Positions 42,724-51,217 are shown, counted from the first letter of the stretch. The stretch is 64,000 bases of DNA from Hyalangium versicolor (GCF_020103695.1 NZ_JAHXBF010000003.1:620001-684000), one strand, 5' to 3'. A program made the numbers and translations. The notes: generated by a model from the sequence alone, not told the origin.

Positions 42724-42828
42724 GAGGCGGACTCACAATGCTGGGAGCGCAACATGCTCCGGATTGCTAGAACCAACCGGCTCAGAAGTCGAGAACCCAC
42801 CGGCCCCAGATCGGTCTAGAGTGACCCC

Positions 42829-43977
42829 GTGTCCGCCGATACCCCACCCCCGATTCTCTCTCCGAGGCTCGAGCAGATCCTCCAGACGCTGCCGGATCCG
42901 GCGTTCACCGCCCGGCTGAGGAAGGTGTACGCCGCTGCCGCACAGGCCATCGCCCGACTCAGCGACATGGACCTGGTGAAGTATGAGACGCACTCCACCG
43001 AGACGGGGGCAGACCTGTCCCTGTGGGAGGAGATGGCTCCCGTCATCCGGGACACAGTGGTGGACGTGAACAGGCTGCTCAATGTCATCCGGGAGCAGTT
43101 CCCGCCCCAGCCGTCGGCGAACCGCGCGGCGCCGGGCTCGTTCCCGGACCGGGTCAGGAACTCATCGGTCTCGCTGCAGGAGGCGATGACTCAGATGGCC
43201 CAGGAGATCACCCAACTGGGCGAGACCATGCGCAACCCCTCGGTGGTGTCCGATCGGTGGACGCTGCTGGCGGAGATCCAGCGCTTCCGGTCCTTCTTCC
43301 GCGAGCAGATCAGCAATCTCGTATTCACGTCCATCAGCGCCTTCGGGGACGTGGCCCGGAAGGAAGTGGTCCCCGGCTACGAGGCCGAGGTGAAGGCCTC
43401 CATGACGGTGCGCGCCATCGTGGCCGACCTGGGACGCATTCTCTCCGCGCGGCTGGCGAAGGTGCGCGATGCCGCGCCGGGAGAGGTGCAGAACAACGTC
43501 GTGCAGCTCCAGAACGAGATGGACGCCTTCGGCCGGACGGCGGCGTACCGGGGCCTGCGCGCCCAGGACAAGCGGCACTTCATCGAGCTGCGCGGGAAGG
43601 TGGGGCCGCTGGTGGAAATGGCCGCTCCACCCAAAGAGGAGGTGCTCAGCGTCGTGGAATCGCTCGATTCGCTCGTGCGCTCGCTGGCCGCGATGAATCA
43701 GCGGCAGGTGCTCATCATCAATGACCGCGAGGTCTGGGCCGCGTGTGGCGTGCGGCTGGAGCGGGCGTTCGGGCTGGTGAATTCGGATCCTGCCTCTGCC
43801 GCGCGCTTGCTGGCCGAGGCCGCCGCCATCGGGCAGTCTCTCTACGGGCGGGAATCGAACATGGATGCCTTCCTGCGCAAGGCGCGCAAGGCACCGCTGG
43901 CTTCGCTCACCGGTGCCGAGCTGCGTTCCACGCTGGAGAACCTGCAAGGACTGCTGGCCAACCTGGGGATCACGTGA
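42829..43977 (+). CDS. Helical protein of unknown function
   Basis: The 382-residue protein is predicted to be almost entirely alpha-helical with no signal or membrane segment. Segments such as SVSLQEAMTQMAQEITQLGE and ARLAKVRDAAPGEVQNNVVQ suggest long helical bundles. No family motif recognised. GTG start at 42829. It overlaps the downstream HAD gene by four bases (GTGA), so the two may function together. Confidence 0.78.
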   Translation: MSADTPPPILSPRLEQILQTLPDPAFTARLRKVYAAAAQAIARLSDMDLVKYETHSTETGADLSLWEEMAPVIRDTVVDVNRLLNVIREQFPPQPSANRAAPGSFPDRVRNSSVSLQEAMTQMAQEITQLGETMRNPSVVSDRWTLLAEIQRFRSFFREQISNLVFTSISAFGDVARKEVVPGYEAEVKASMTVRAIVADLGRILSARLAKVRDAAPGEVQNNVVQLQNEMDAFGRTAAYRGLRAQDKRHFIELRGKVGPLVEMAAPPKEEVLSVVESLDSLVRSLAAMNQRQVLIINDREVWAACGVRLERAFGLVNSDPASAARLLAEAAAIGQSLYGRESNMDAFLRKARKAPLASLTGAELRSTLENLQGLLANLGIT

Positions 43978-44831
43978 GGCGGTCGCGTCGTTCCCAGGAG
44001 GCGAGTCCGAGCAGTCGCGCGACGGTTCCCCGGCCTCTCCGAGAGGCAGATTTCTCTCAGGTAGACAGTGTCTTCACGGACGTGGACGGCACGCTCACCA
44101 CGGGCCACAAGCTCCGCAGCCAGACGATCCGTGCGCTCGAGAGCCTCTCCGAGGCAGGGCTACGGGTGGTGCTTGTGAGCGGCCGGCCCGCGGGGTGGGG
44201 CGAGGCCTGGGCTCGGACACTCCCGGTGGATGGGGTCATCGTGGAGAACGGTGGCCTGTTCTTCGTCCGTGATACCAAGGGTGCTCTGCGCCGGGTGTAC
44301 GCTGAGGCGCCCTCGGAGCGAGCGGCCAACCGCAAGCGCCTGCGCTCGGAGGTGCTCCGGGTGCTGCGCCAGGTTCCCGGGGCCCGGCTGTCCTCGGACA
44401 GCGTGTACACCGAGGTGGATCTGGCCATCGATTACAACGAGGAGGCCCGGCTGGGAGACGCGGCGGCCGGCCGCATCGAGTCGCTGCTGCGCGCGCGGGG
44501 TGTGACGGCGGTGCGCTCCTCGGTGCACGTGAACTGCTGGATCGGGCGCTTCGACAAGCTGTCCATGTCCCGGCGCTTCGCCCGCGTGGCCTGGGGCGAG
44601 TTGCTGACGCCCAAGGATGGCTGCTCCGTGTATGCCGGGGATTCTTTCAATGACGCCCCGATGTTCGAGGCATTCAGCCTCAGTGTGGGCGTGGCCAACG
44701 TGCGCGGTGTGCTGGACCGCATCGACGCGCCACCGGCCTTCATCACCCGGGCGGCCGAGGGGAGGGGCTTCGAGGAACTGGCTCGAGCCATTCTCGCCCA
44801 GCGAGGCCATCGCCCGGCTCTTCAGGAGTGA
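43974..44831 (+). CDS. HAD-superfamily (Cof-type/SPP-like) sugar phosphatase
   Basis: The 285-residue phosphatase has HAD motif I FTDVDGTLTTG, motif II region LVSGRPAGWGEAW, an ~100-residue C2-type cap and motif IV VYAGDSFNDAPMF. This order fits HAD-IIB enzymes such as sucrose-phosphate or mannosyl-3-phosphoglycerate phosphatase. I start at GTG 43974, overlapping the previous stop; the frame is open further upstream, but only in shadow sequence. Substrate unknown. Confidence 0.86.
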   Translation: MRRSRRSQEASPSSRATVPRPLREADFSQVDSVFTDVDGTLTTGHKLRSQTIRALESLSEAGLRVVLVSGRPAGWGEAWARTLPVDGVIVENGGLFFVRDTKGALRRVYAEAPSERAANRKRLRSEVLRVLRQVPGARLSSDSVYTEVDLAIDYNEEARLGDAAAGRIESLLRARGVTAVRSSVHVNCWIGRFDKLSMSRRFARVAWGELLTPKDGCSVYAGDSFNDAPMFEAFSLSVGVANVRGVLDRIDAPPAFITRAAEGRGFEELARAILAQRGHRPALQE

Positions 44832-44834
44832 CTC

Positions 44835-46031
44835 GTGAACGTTGTGAGACTCGAGCTGGCCCGCGGACTGGGCCGCCACCTGCGCGCAGGCCACCCGTGG
44901 GTGTTCCGCAAGGCGCTAGAGCAGGTGCCCAAGATTCCCGCCGGCAGCGTGGTGGACCTCACCGAGGGTGGGAAGTTCGTCGCGCGCGGCTACTTCGATC
45001 CGCACTCAGCCATCGCGGTGCGCGTGCTCACGCGGGATCCGCGGGAGAACATCGACGCGGACTTCATCGCGCGGCGGGTGAAGCAGGCGCTCGCCGAACG
45101 GAAGGGCCTCATTGATCTCACCGATACGGACAGCTTCCGCCTCCTCCACGGTGAAGGGGACGGGCTGCCGGGCGTGGTCGCGGACCTGTATGCGGGGCAT
45201 GTGGTGCTCAAGCTGTACTCGGCCGGCCTCACGCCCTACCGCCACCTCATCGTCGAGGCATTCAAGTCGGCGATCCCCGAGCTGAAAGGCATCATCGGCC
45301 GGGACGAGGTGGCTCGGGACGATGTGGAGGATGACGAGGGCCGAGGCACCGGGCGGATGCTCTACGGGCCTGACGCGCCGGAGTTGATCCCCATCCGCGA
45401 GCGGGGAGCCATCTTCCTCGTGGACGCGTGGCGCGGGCAGAAGACGGGCTTCTTCCTGGACCAGCGGGAGAACCGCTTCCTCATCCGTCGGCTGGCGAAG
45501 GACCGGGATGTGCTCAACTGCTTCTGCTTCAGCGGAGGCTTCTCGGTGAACGCGGCGCTGGGCGGAGCCCGGAGCGTCTTCTCGGTGGACCTGGATCCGG
45601 ACGCCATCGCGCTGGCCCGCGAGAACTTCACGCGCAACGGGCTGCCGGCGGAGAAGTACGATTTCCTCGCCGCGGACGTCTTCAAAATCATCCAGTCCTT
45701 CAAGGACGAGGGACGCACGTTTGATCTGATCATCCTGGACCCGCCGGCCTTCGCGAAGAGCCAGCGCGCGGTGCAGGCGGCCATCGACGGGTACGCGTCG
45801 CTCAACCGGCAGGCGCTCGCGTTGCTGCGGCCGGGAGGACTGCTGGCCACGGCGTCCTGTTCGGCGCGCGTCAGCCCCGACGACTTCATGGGCGCGGTGC
45901 GCGAGGCGGGTTTCAAGGCTGGCGTGGATCTGGCGCTCGTGGAGGAGCGCTACCAACCGCCGGATCACCCGGTCCGCCTGCAGTTCCCCGAGGGGAAGTA
46001 CCTCAAGTTCTACGTGCTCGCCTCGGTGTGA
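44835..46031 (+). CDS. rlmI: Class I rRNA large-subunit methyltransferase, RlmI family
   Basis: The 398-residue enzyme has an N-terminal PUA-like domain (GRHLRAGHPWVFRKALEQVP), an EEHD-type linker and a C-terminal Rossmann methyltransferase with FLDQRENR, NCFCFSGGFSVNAALGGA, FDLIILDPPAFAKS and TASCSARV, in which the cysteine is the family nucleophile. It should form 5-methylcytosine at the position E. coli RlmI targets (C1962 of 23S rRNA). GTG start with AGGAG upstream. The assignment to RlmI rather than a close PUA-methyltransferase is by motif only. Confidence 0.82.
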   Translation: MNVVRLELARGLGRHLRAGHPWVFRKALEQVPKIPAGSVVDLTEGGKFVARGYFDPHSAIAVRVLTRDPRENIDADFIARRVKQALAERKGLIDLTDTDSFRLLHGEGDGLPGVVADLYAGHVVLKLYSAGLTPYRHLIVEAFKSAIPELKGIIGRDEVARDDVEDDEGRGTGRMLYGPDAPELIPIRERGAIFLVDAWRGQKTGFFLDQRENRFLIRRLAKDRDVLNCFCFSGGFSVNAALGGARSVFSVDLDPDAIALARENFTRNGLPAEKYDFLAADVFKIIQSFKDEGRTFDLIILDPPAFAKSQRAVQAAIDGYASLNRQALALLRPGGLLATASCSARVSPDDFMGAVREAGFKAGVDLALVEERYQPPDHPVRLQFPEGKYLKFYVLASV

Positions 46032-46084
46032 GCACAAGGCGCGAGGGAGCAGGGGAGTCGCCTCCGCTGCTCACCTCCAGCGCA

Positions 46085-46612
46085 TCACTTCTGCTCGAGC
46101 TCCTCGGGGTGGAAGACGCGCGAGGCCACGCGGTCCAGCACCTCGTCGCTCCACCGGAGACTGGCCTTCATCAGCCGCTTCATCTCCTTGGCGAAGGTGC
46201 GCTCGTCCGGCACCACCGTATAGGTCCGGCTGAGGTACAGCCCGCGGTTCTCGGGCTCGTAGCTCACGGTGCCCCCGCCCGTGTCCGTGCCTTCCTTCTC
46301 CTCCTTCTGGAAGGTCTCGAGCACGCCGGGCTTGGGCGGTTCGTGGAACTTGTACACGAGGGCGCTGCACTCCAGCGCCTGCGTGTCCTCATGCCACTCG
46401 AAGTAGAGCTGCGCCCCGCCCATGACGAGGCCACCGAAGCCCTCCGCGTTCAGCCCCGGGCTCTGCAGCGGACCCTCGGGCCGGACGAAGGACTGCACCA
46501 GCCGCTGGGCGCCCTCCCGAGTCATGGGCGCACCCGCCGGGGACGCGGGTGCCAGACCGGCCACCCACGACATCAGCAGGCCGCCAAGGCCACTTCGAGG
46601 TGCGGTCGCCAT
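46085..46612 (-). CDS. CesT-like secretion chaperone, copy A
   Basis: The 175-residue acidic protein has a core (about 30-170) that aligns with the chaperone-like gene at 47.7 kb: MTREGAQRLVQSFV, GGAQLYFEWHEDTQALECSA, LVYKFHEPPKPG, GTDTGGGTVSYEPENRGLYL, LMKASLRWSDEVLDRVASRV. The pattern of amphipathic helix, beta sheet, GG-containing turn, then C-terminal helix with W..(V/L)L is that of type III/Tir chaperones. This copy has a 29-residue N-terminal extension (ATG 46612) that copy B lacks; ATG 46525 would remove it. It starts one base after the lipase-like gene's stop, so they are coupled. Confidence 0.72.
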   Translation of the reverse strand: MATAPRSGLGGLLMSWVAGLAPASPAGAPMTREGAQRLVQSFVRPEGPLQSPGLNAEGFGGLVMGGAQLYFEWHEDTQALECSALVYKFHEPPKPGVLETFQKEEKEGTDTGGGTVSYEPENRGLYLSRTYTVVPDERTFAKEMKRLMKASLRWSDEVLDRVASRVFHPEELEQK

Positions 46613-46613
46613 C

Positions 46614-47573
46614 TCAGTCGTTGAACTTGCCAGCCCGGGCCTGGTCGAACGGCACGCGGTGCTGCAGGTACACGGACTCGAAGTTGTGCGACTCGATGGG
46701 GTTGAGGTGGAACTCGTTGAACCGGTGCGTCACCGAGCCCTGGCCGCCGTCCGTCAGCGGGTTCCACTTGGTGGGGCCCAGACCGAAGGCGTCGGGCACC
46801 AGGTCGCTCTTGTTCACGTAGTGCACGTAGTTGGGGCCGTCCGGGTAGTGCATGGCCGCCGCGCCGAACGTCTCCACGTTCAGCTTGCTCATGGCCTTCT
46901 GCGCATCGCCCTTGGACATCCCATCTTCCAAGCGCAGCCTGTCGTACACATGGCCCAGCGCGCGGCTGGTGATCAGTCCGCCCTGGCTGTGCGCCATCAC
47001 GTGCACCGAGCGGCCCGCCTTGATCTCCTGGTAGAGCGTGTCCGCCAGCGTGTCCACGGCCGGGTTGGTGCCCTTGTCCAGCTTGTCCTTCACGCACTGG
47101 GCCAGGTCGGCGCCCATGCCCTCAGTGGCGTTGTGGATGCCCACCACCTTGGCGCCCGTCGTCTCGGCGATCGACTCGAGGCTGCCGTACTGGCCGTCCT
47201 TCGTCGTGTTGATGCCGTTGACGTAGACGATCGTCTCGGAGGGGTTCGGGTTGTTCTTCGGGGTGACGCCGGGGATGTCCTTCAGCGCGGTGCCGGGCGG
47301 GAACGTCTTGCCACCGGTGCCGACGAACTGGCCGTCATAGACGCGGTCCGCCTGGTTGCCACCACCGAAGAAGCCTTGCACCGCCTTGGCGCCGCTGACG
47401 GCCTTGGTCTCGAAGCCGTCCACCACGTTGTGGATCTTGTGGCCTGCGTCCACGGCCACGTCGTGGACCTTGTCTACCGTCTTCTCAACGGCCGTCTCCA
47501 CCTTGTTGACGGCCTTCTCGGCGCCGGTCTTCACCTGGTTGAGGAGATTGCGGCCGCGCTCGATGGGGTTCAT
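46614..47573 (-). CDS. Lipase-like protein with amphipathic N-terminus, putative secreted effector
   Basis: The 319-residue protein has no signal peptide. Residues 1-55 are a long amphipathic stretch of Lys/Val/Ala/Glu repeats (VETAVEKTVDKVHDVAVDAG) reminiscent of LEA or apolipoprotein-type helices, then a Gly-rich turn (FFGGGNQADR). The C-terminal ~205 residues form an alpha/beta hydrolase domain with TIVYVNGINTTKDG, the nucleophile elbow VHVMAHSQGG (Ser196), Asp257 (VNKSDLVPD) and His296 (ESHNFESVYL). It lies between two chaperone-like genes on the same strand. The arrangement suggests a cargo whose N-terminus binds the chaperones; the enzyme would be a lipase or esterase delivered out of the cell. 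No experimental evidence is implied. Confidence 0.75.
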   Translation of the reverse strand: MNPIERGRNLLNQVKTGAEKAVNKVETAVEKTVDKVHDVAVDAGHKIHNVVDGFETKAVSGAKAVQGFFGGGNQADRVYDGQFVGTGGKTFPPGTALKDIPGVTPKNNPNPSETIVYVNGINTTKDGQYGSLESIAETTGAKVVGIHNATEGMGADLAQCVKDKLDKGTNPAVDTLADTLYQEIKAGRSVHVMAHSQGGLITSRALGHVYDRLRLEDGMSKGDAQKAMSKLNVETFGAAAMHYPDGPNYVHYVNKSDLVPDAFGLGPTKWNPLTDGGQGSVTHRFNEFHLNPIESHNFESVYLQHRVPFDQARAGKFND

Positions 47574-47675
47574 TCGGGACTCCGTAATTTTTGGGAAGGT
47601 GCTGCCTTTGGGATGGATTGTCGTACCTGGGCTGGAAAAGTTGCGGCCCAGGAATAACGCGATGCGTTGGGCGGC

Positions 47676-48098
47676 CTAGTTCTTGAAAACCTTCGAGGCC
47701 ACGCGGTCGAGCACGGTCTCGTTCCACACGATGCTGGCCTTCATGAGCTTCTTCATGTCCTCGATGAAGGAGGACTGCGGAGGCGCCTGGGTATAGGTGC
47801 GGCTGAGGAAGAGGGACTTGTTCTCCTTCTCATAGTCCACCGTGCCGCCACCGGTGTCCGTGCCGGCCTTCTGCTCCTGCTCGAAGCCCTCGATGATGCC
47901 GGGCTTGGGCGGATCCTTGAACTTGTAGATGAGGGCGCTGCACTCGAGCGCCTGCTCCTTGTCATGCCACTCGAAATAGAGCTGCGCGCCTTCCACGGCG
48001 ACGCCGCCGAAGCCTTGAGGGTTGAGGCCAGGGCTGTCGGGGTTGCCAGTGGCTGCCAGTAGCGCCTTCGCCAGGCGCTGCGCTTCTTCTCGCGTCAT
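47676..48098 (-). CDS. CesT-like secretion chaperone, copy B
   Basis: The 140-residue acidic protein begins MTREEAQRLAKALLAATG and is homologous throughout to the protein at 46.1-46.6 kb (GAQLYFEWHDKEQALECSAL, IYKFKDPPKPG, TGGGTVDYEKENKSLFLSRT, KLMKASIVWNETVLDRVASK). Length and helix-sheet-helix layout match type III secretion chaperones. I start at ATG 48098; the frame stays open upstream but with no similarity to the paralogue. It is first in the three-gene cassette. Confidence 0.72.
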   Translation of the reverse strand: MTREEAQRLAKALLAATGNPDSPGLNPQGFGGVAVEGAQLYFEWHDKEQALECSALIYKFKDPPKPGIIEGFEQEQKAGTDTGGGTVDYEKENKSLFLSRTYTQAPPQSSFIEDMKKLMKASIVWNETVLDRVASKVFKN

Positions 48099-48235
48099 AG
48101 GGGGCTGGATCTCCGGGCGGGGGAAAACGGGGCTGCCCAGCCTAGCAGACCGGACGGCAAAGAGGCCCCAGGTCCCCTCGGGAGGGCCACGGAGTGCCGG
48201 AAAGATTCCCCGCGTCTTATGGCGGACCACCGGAT

Positions 48236-48265
48236 CATTCCTGGATCATTTTGCGATCAGGAATG
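48236..48265. promoter_or_regulatory. Hairpin between the divergent cassette and hydrolase genes
   Basis: CATTCCT...AGGAATG (7 bp), a bulged G, then GATC/GATC (4 bp) close on ATTTTGC. It lies 138 bases before the copy B start and 102 before the hydrolase start. It may be an operator for the cassette or a structured RNA element. The AT content is locally high. Confidence 0.4.
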
Positions 48266-48366
48266 GTGTTTTGGCTGAACATCTGTTCTCTGGGTCGCTT
48301 CAGACTCACTGGGCTCTCGTGCGAGGGAGCGGCCACCTGGGCTGGCGAGGATTAAGGTGCCTGTGC

Positions 48367-49002
48367 ATGGTCACCAAAGGGCAGTTCCTCGAGCGCCCGA
48401 CGCTCATCCCCGTCGGCCGCGAGGTGATGGAGGGCACGGCTCACCGGGGCGTGAAGAGGCCACCCCTGCTCGTGCTCGCGCCTCGGCCTGAGGAGGGCGG
48501 GGGAATGGATCACGTCATTGCCGCGGAGCTCGCGTGGGCTGCGGCCACGGCCGGCTTCCCCACGCTTCGGTTCAACTACCGGGGCGTCGGAGGGAGCCAG
48601 GGCTCTCGCGGCACGGGCGAGGAGCTCATTCAGGACGCGGAGGCCGCCATGCGCGTGCTGCTGGAGAACGCCCAGAGCGCCAGCCTCGCGGTGGCCTCGC
48701 TCCACGGCGGAGCCCAGGTGGCGATGGCGTTGCAAGCCCGGCACCCGGCGGTGGGCGGGCTGTGCCTGGTGGCTCCCGCGGATGTGGAATTGGTGGAGCT
48801 GACGCGGTTGGATCGCTCCCTGCTTGTGGTGGTGGGCGAGGAGGACAAGCGTCTGTCTCGAGCGGCCCTGGCGGCGGCGGTGGGAGAGGCGCCTCGGGGC
48901 GAGCTGGAGGTGATCGATGACGCGGGGCCCAATTTCCACAGGAATCTCTCGCAGGTCGGGCGGTTCCTGGCCGCGTGGCTGAAGCGGCTGTCGGGCGAGT
49001 GA
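48367..49002 (+). CDS. Alpha/beta hydrolase-fold protein with degenerate nucleophile
   Basis: The 211-residue protein has the layout of a small alpha/beta hydrolase: LLVLAPRPEEGGGMDHVIAA, FNYRGVGGSQGSRGTG, VGEEDKRL and a late His in GPNFHRNLS. The nucleophile elbow, normally GxSxG, reads ASLHGGAQ, so the catalytic Ser is replaced by His. Catalysis by the usual mechanism is therefore unlikely. The frame is open further upstream but with no ribosome site; I use ATG 48367. Confidence 0.7.
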   Translation: MVTKGQFLERPTLIPVGREVMEGTAHRGVKRPPLLVLAPRPEEGGGMDHVIAAELAWAAATAGFPTLRFNYRGVGGSQGSRGTGEELIQDAEAAMRVLLENAQSASLAVASLHGGAQVAMALQARHPAVGGLCLVAPADVELVELTRLDRSLLVVVGEEDKRLSRAALAAAVGEAPRGELEVIDDAGPNFHRNLSQVGRFLAAWLKRLSGE

Positions 49003-49160
49003 CCGATGCCGCGTAAGCCTTCCAACTTCTTAAGGTTTCTCAACACGTCACGGCTTGCCGGCCGGGCCTCCAGTCGACCAGACTGGAAGACAGACCCAAT
49101 CGTTCCGCCATTCGTTCGTAGGGTCTGTTGAAGAAGTACCCCGCTTTTTGAGGAGTGCCG

Positions 49161-50948
49161 ATGATGCAAAGGATCCTGGCAAACGCGGTGGTAGCGCTCG
49201 CGGTGGTCGGAGCCGCAGCCTGCTCGTCCAAGAGCGAGGCGCCTTCCTCCCCCGAGACGAGCCAGTCAGCCCCGAGTTTGGACCTCGCGGAGGCGGAACT
49301 GGTGCCGGGCAGCATCCTGGTGGACTTCAAGGACGGCACCACCAAGGAACAGTTCGATGCGTGGGAGGACGAGTGGGGCGTGGACCTCGAGTTCAACTCG
49401 ATCGAGGGCAAGGATGATGGCCTCACCGTGGCAGTAGGGGTGGATGACGTGGAGAGCGCCCTGGAGCGCATCCGTCAGAACCCCGCCGTGGAGTCCGCTG
49501 AGCCGCTGATGCAGTTCCGCGCCAGCTTCACTCCGAACGATCCGGACTACGGCAAGCAGTGGAACCTGCAGATGATCGACATGCCCAAGGCCTGGGACAG
49601 CAGCAAGGGCAAGGGCGTGGTGGTGGCGGTGCTGGATACCGGCATCGCCTACGAGGACTACGACGACTTCAAGCAGGTGCCGGACCTGAAGGGCGCGAAG
49701 TTCGCCAAGGGCTACGACTTCGTGAACGACGATGAGCACGCCAACGACGACCACGGGCACGGCACGCACGTGGCGGGCACCATCGCCCAGGCGACGAACA
49801 ACGGCGAGGGCGTGGCGGGCGTGGCCTTCGAGGCGACGCTGATGCCGGTGAAGGTGCTCAACCACTTTGGCGCTGGCACCTCGGCGGACATCGTGGACGC
49901 CATCCGCTTCGCCGCGGACAACGGCGCCAAGGTGATCAACATGTCGCTGGGCGGTGGCGGGTACTCGAAGGCCATGGCCGACGCGGTGGAGTACGCGCGC
50001 AAGAAGGGCGTCACGGTGGTCGCTGCGGCGGGCAATGCCGCGCGCAATCGCGTGGAGTACCCCGCGGCCTACCCGGGTGCCGTGGCTGTGTCCGCCGTGG
50101 GCCCGGATGGGACGCTGGCTCCGTACTCGTCCTACGGCAAGGATCTCGACATCGCCGCTCCGGGTGGTGACAAGCGCAAGGGCGAGCAGAACGGCATCAT
50201 CCAGAACACGATCGATCCGCGGGATGTGTCGCGCTCCGTGTACGCCTCGTATCAGGGCACCAGCATGGCCACTCCGCACGTGGCGGCGGTGGCGGCGCTT
50301 CTGTATGCGGCGGGTGCCAGCGGTCCAGATGAGGTGGAGAAGGCCCTCTTCGAGGGCGCCAAGCGCGTCAATGGCCAGGCCTGGAGCGAGCAGTACGGCC
50401 ACGGTCTGCTCAACGCGAAGGCCTCGCTGGAGGCGCTCGGTGGCACCGGTGGGCAGTGGCCCTCGCTCTGGTGGGCGCTGGCGCTGCTGGCGTTCGTGCT
50501 GATGACCCTGGGGCGTCGCGCTCGGCCAGGTTTCCTCAACATCCTCTTCACCCCGAGCTTCCTCGTGCCGCTGCTGCTCGCGACGGTGGGCGTGTTCTTC
50601 GCGCGCTCGTGGTTCGGCGGTTCCTCCGACGTGGTGAACGCCGTGTCGCTGCCCATCCCCGATTGGGAGCGCATCATCTTCGGCCGGGGCAAGCTGGCCA
50701 ATCCGCTCTTCTACAGCGCCCTCATCCCGACGGTGCTCTCGATCTTCGCCATCAAGTTCCGCGCTCTGCGGCCGGCCATTGGCGGCCTGGCACTCGGCTT
50801 CGCGGGCTTCCTGGGCTACGCGGCCTGGTCCAAGGCGCCCGGCCTGGCGTACATGCCCTTCAGTTTCCTGGCCATGCCGTGGCTCGTGGTGAACATGCTG
50901 ATTTGCACCTTCATCGGCCGCGCCATGCTCAAGAAGGAGACGGTATGA
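49161..50948 (+). CDS. Membrane-anchored subtilisin-family (S8) serine protease lipoprotein
   Basis: The 595-residue protein has a signal with lipobox (VVGAAACSS), an I9-type prodomain (ELVPGSILVDFKDGTTKEQF, VESALERIRQNPAVESAEPL) and an S8 catalytic domain: Asp159 in VAVLDTGI, His200 in DDHGHGTHVAGT, Asn292 in AAAGNAAR and Ser368 in GTSMATPHVAA. After this (from about 438) come four to five hydrophobic helices (LWWALALLAFVLMTLG, LVPLLLATVGVFF), unusual for subtilases. It would be anchored at both ends. The start at 49161 has GAGGAG upstream; GTG 49155 would add two residues. Confidence 0.86.
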   Translation: MMQRILANAVVALAVVGAAACSSKSEAPSSPETSQSAPSLDLAEAELVPGSILVDFKDGTTKEQFDAWEDEWGVDLEFNSIEGKDDGLTVAVGVDDVESALERIRQNPAVESAEPLMQFRASFTPNDPDYGKQWNLQMIDMPKAWDSSKGKGVVVAVLDTGIAYEDYDDFKQVPDLKGAKFAKGYDFVNDDEHANDDHGHGTHVAGTIAQATNNGEGVAGVAFEATLMPVKVLNHFGAGTSADIVDAIRFAADNGAKVINMSLGGGGYSKAMADAVEYARKKGVTVVAAAGNAARNRVEYPAAYPGAVAVSAVGPDGTLAPYSSYGKDLDIAAPGGDKRKGEQNGIIQNTIDPRDVSRSVYASYQGTSMATPHVAAVAALLYAAGASGPDEVEKALFEGAKRVNGQAWSEQYGHGLLNAKASLEALGGTGGQWPSLWWALALLAFVLMTLGRRARPGFLNILFTPSFLVPLLLATVGVFFARSWFGGSSDVVNAVSLPIPDWERIIFGRGKLANPLFYSALIPTVLSIFAIKFRALRPAIGGLALGFAGFLGYAAWSKAPGLAYMPFSFLAMPWLVVNMLICTFIGRAMLKKETV

Positions 50949-51160
50949 AGCTGAGCGGGCGCGTCGCCTTCCGAGACATCGAGACGGGAGTGTGGGTGCT
51001 GGAGGGCGATGACGGCTGCACCTACCAGCTCGCCGGAGGCGATCGGAAGATCAAGAAGGAGGGGCAGCGCGTCGAAGTCGACGGCAAGGTCGACAACGAT
51101 TCGGTGACGCTCCACATGGTGGGGCCCATCTTCAACGTGGCCTCCTACAAGTTCCTGTAG
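50945..51160 (+). CDS. Small beta-rich protein overlapping the subtilase
   Basis: The 71-residue protein begins MKLSGRVAFRDIETGVWVLE and is a short series of beta strands (GDDGCTYQLAGGDRKIKKEG, VEVDGKVDNDSVTLHMVGP), OB-fold-like, with no signal peptide. Its ATG overlaps the subtilase stop by four bases (ATGA), so translation is coupled. It is the type of small cytosolic domain annotated as DUF5818-like; I am not sure of the family. Confidence 0.65.
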   Translation: MKLSGRVAFRDIETGVWVLEGDDGCTYQLAGGDRKIKKEGQRVEVDGKVDNDSVTLHMVGPIFNVASYKFL

Positions 51161-51217
51161 CACCGAGCCTCCAGCACTCGGTCCGAGCCCTCCTGGCGGA
51201 GTCCTCCGCCGGAGGGC

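Noticed and set aside
46085..48098. Toxin-immunity pair (lipase with cognate immunity protein)
   Set aside because: The two flanking proteins resemble each other and the CesT-type chaperone layout. They lack signal peptides expected for periplasmic lipase immunity proteins. Not excluded, but less likely.
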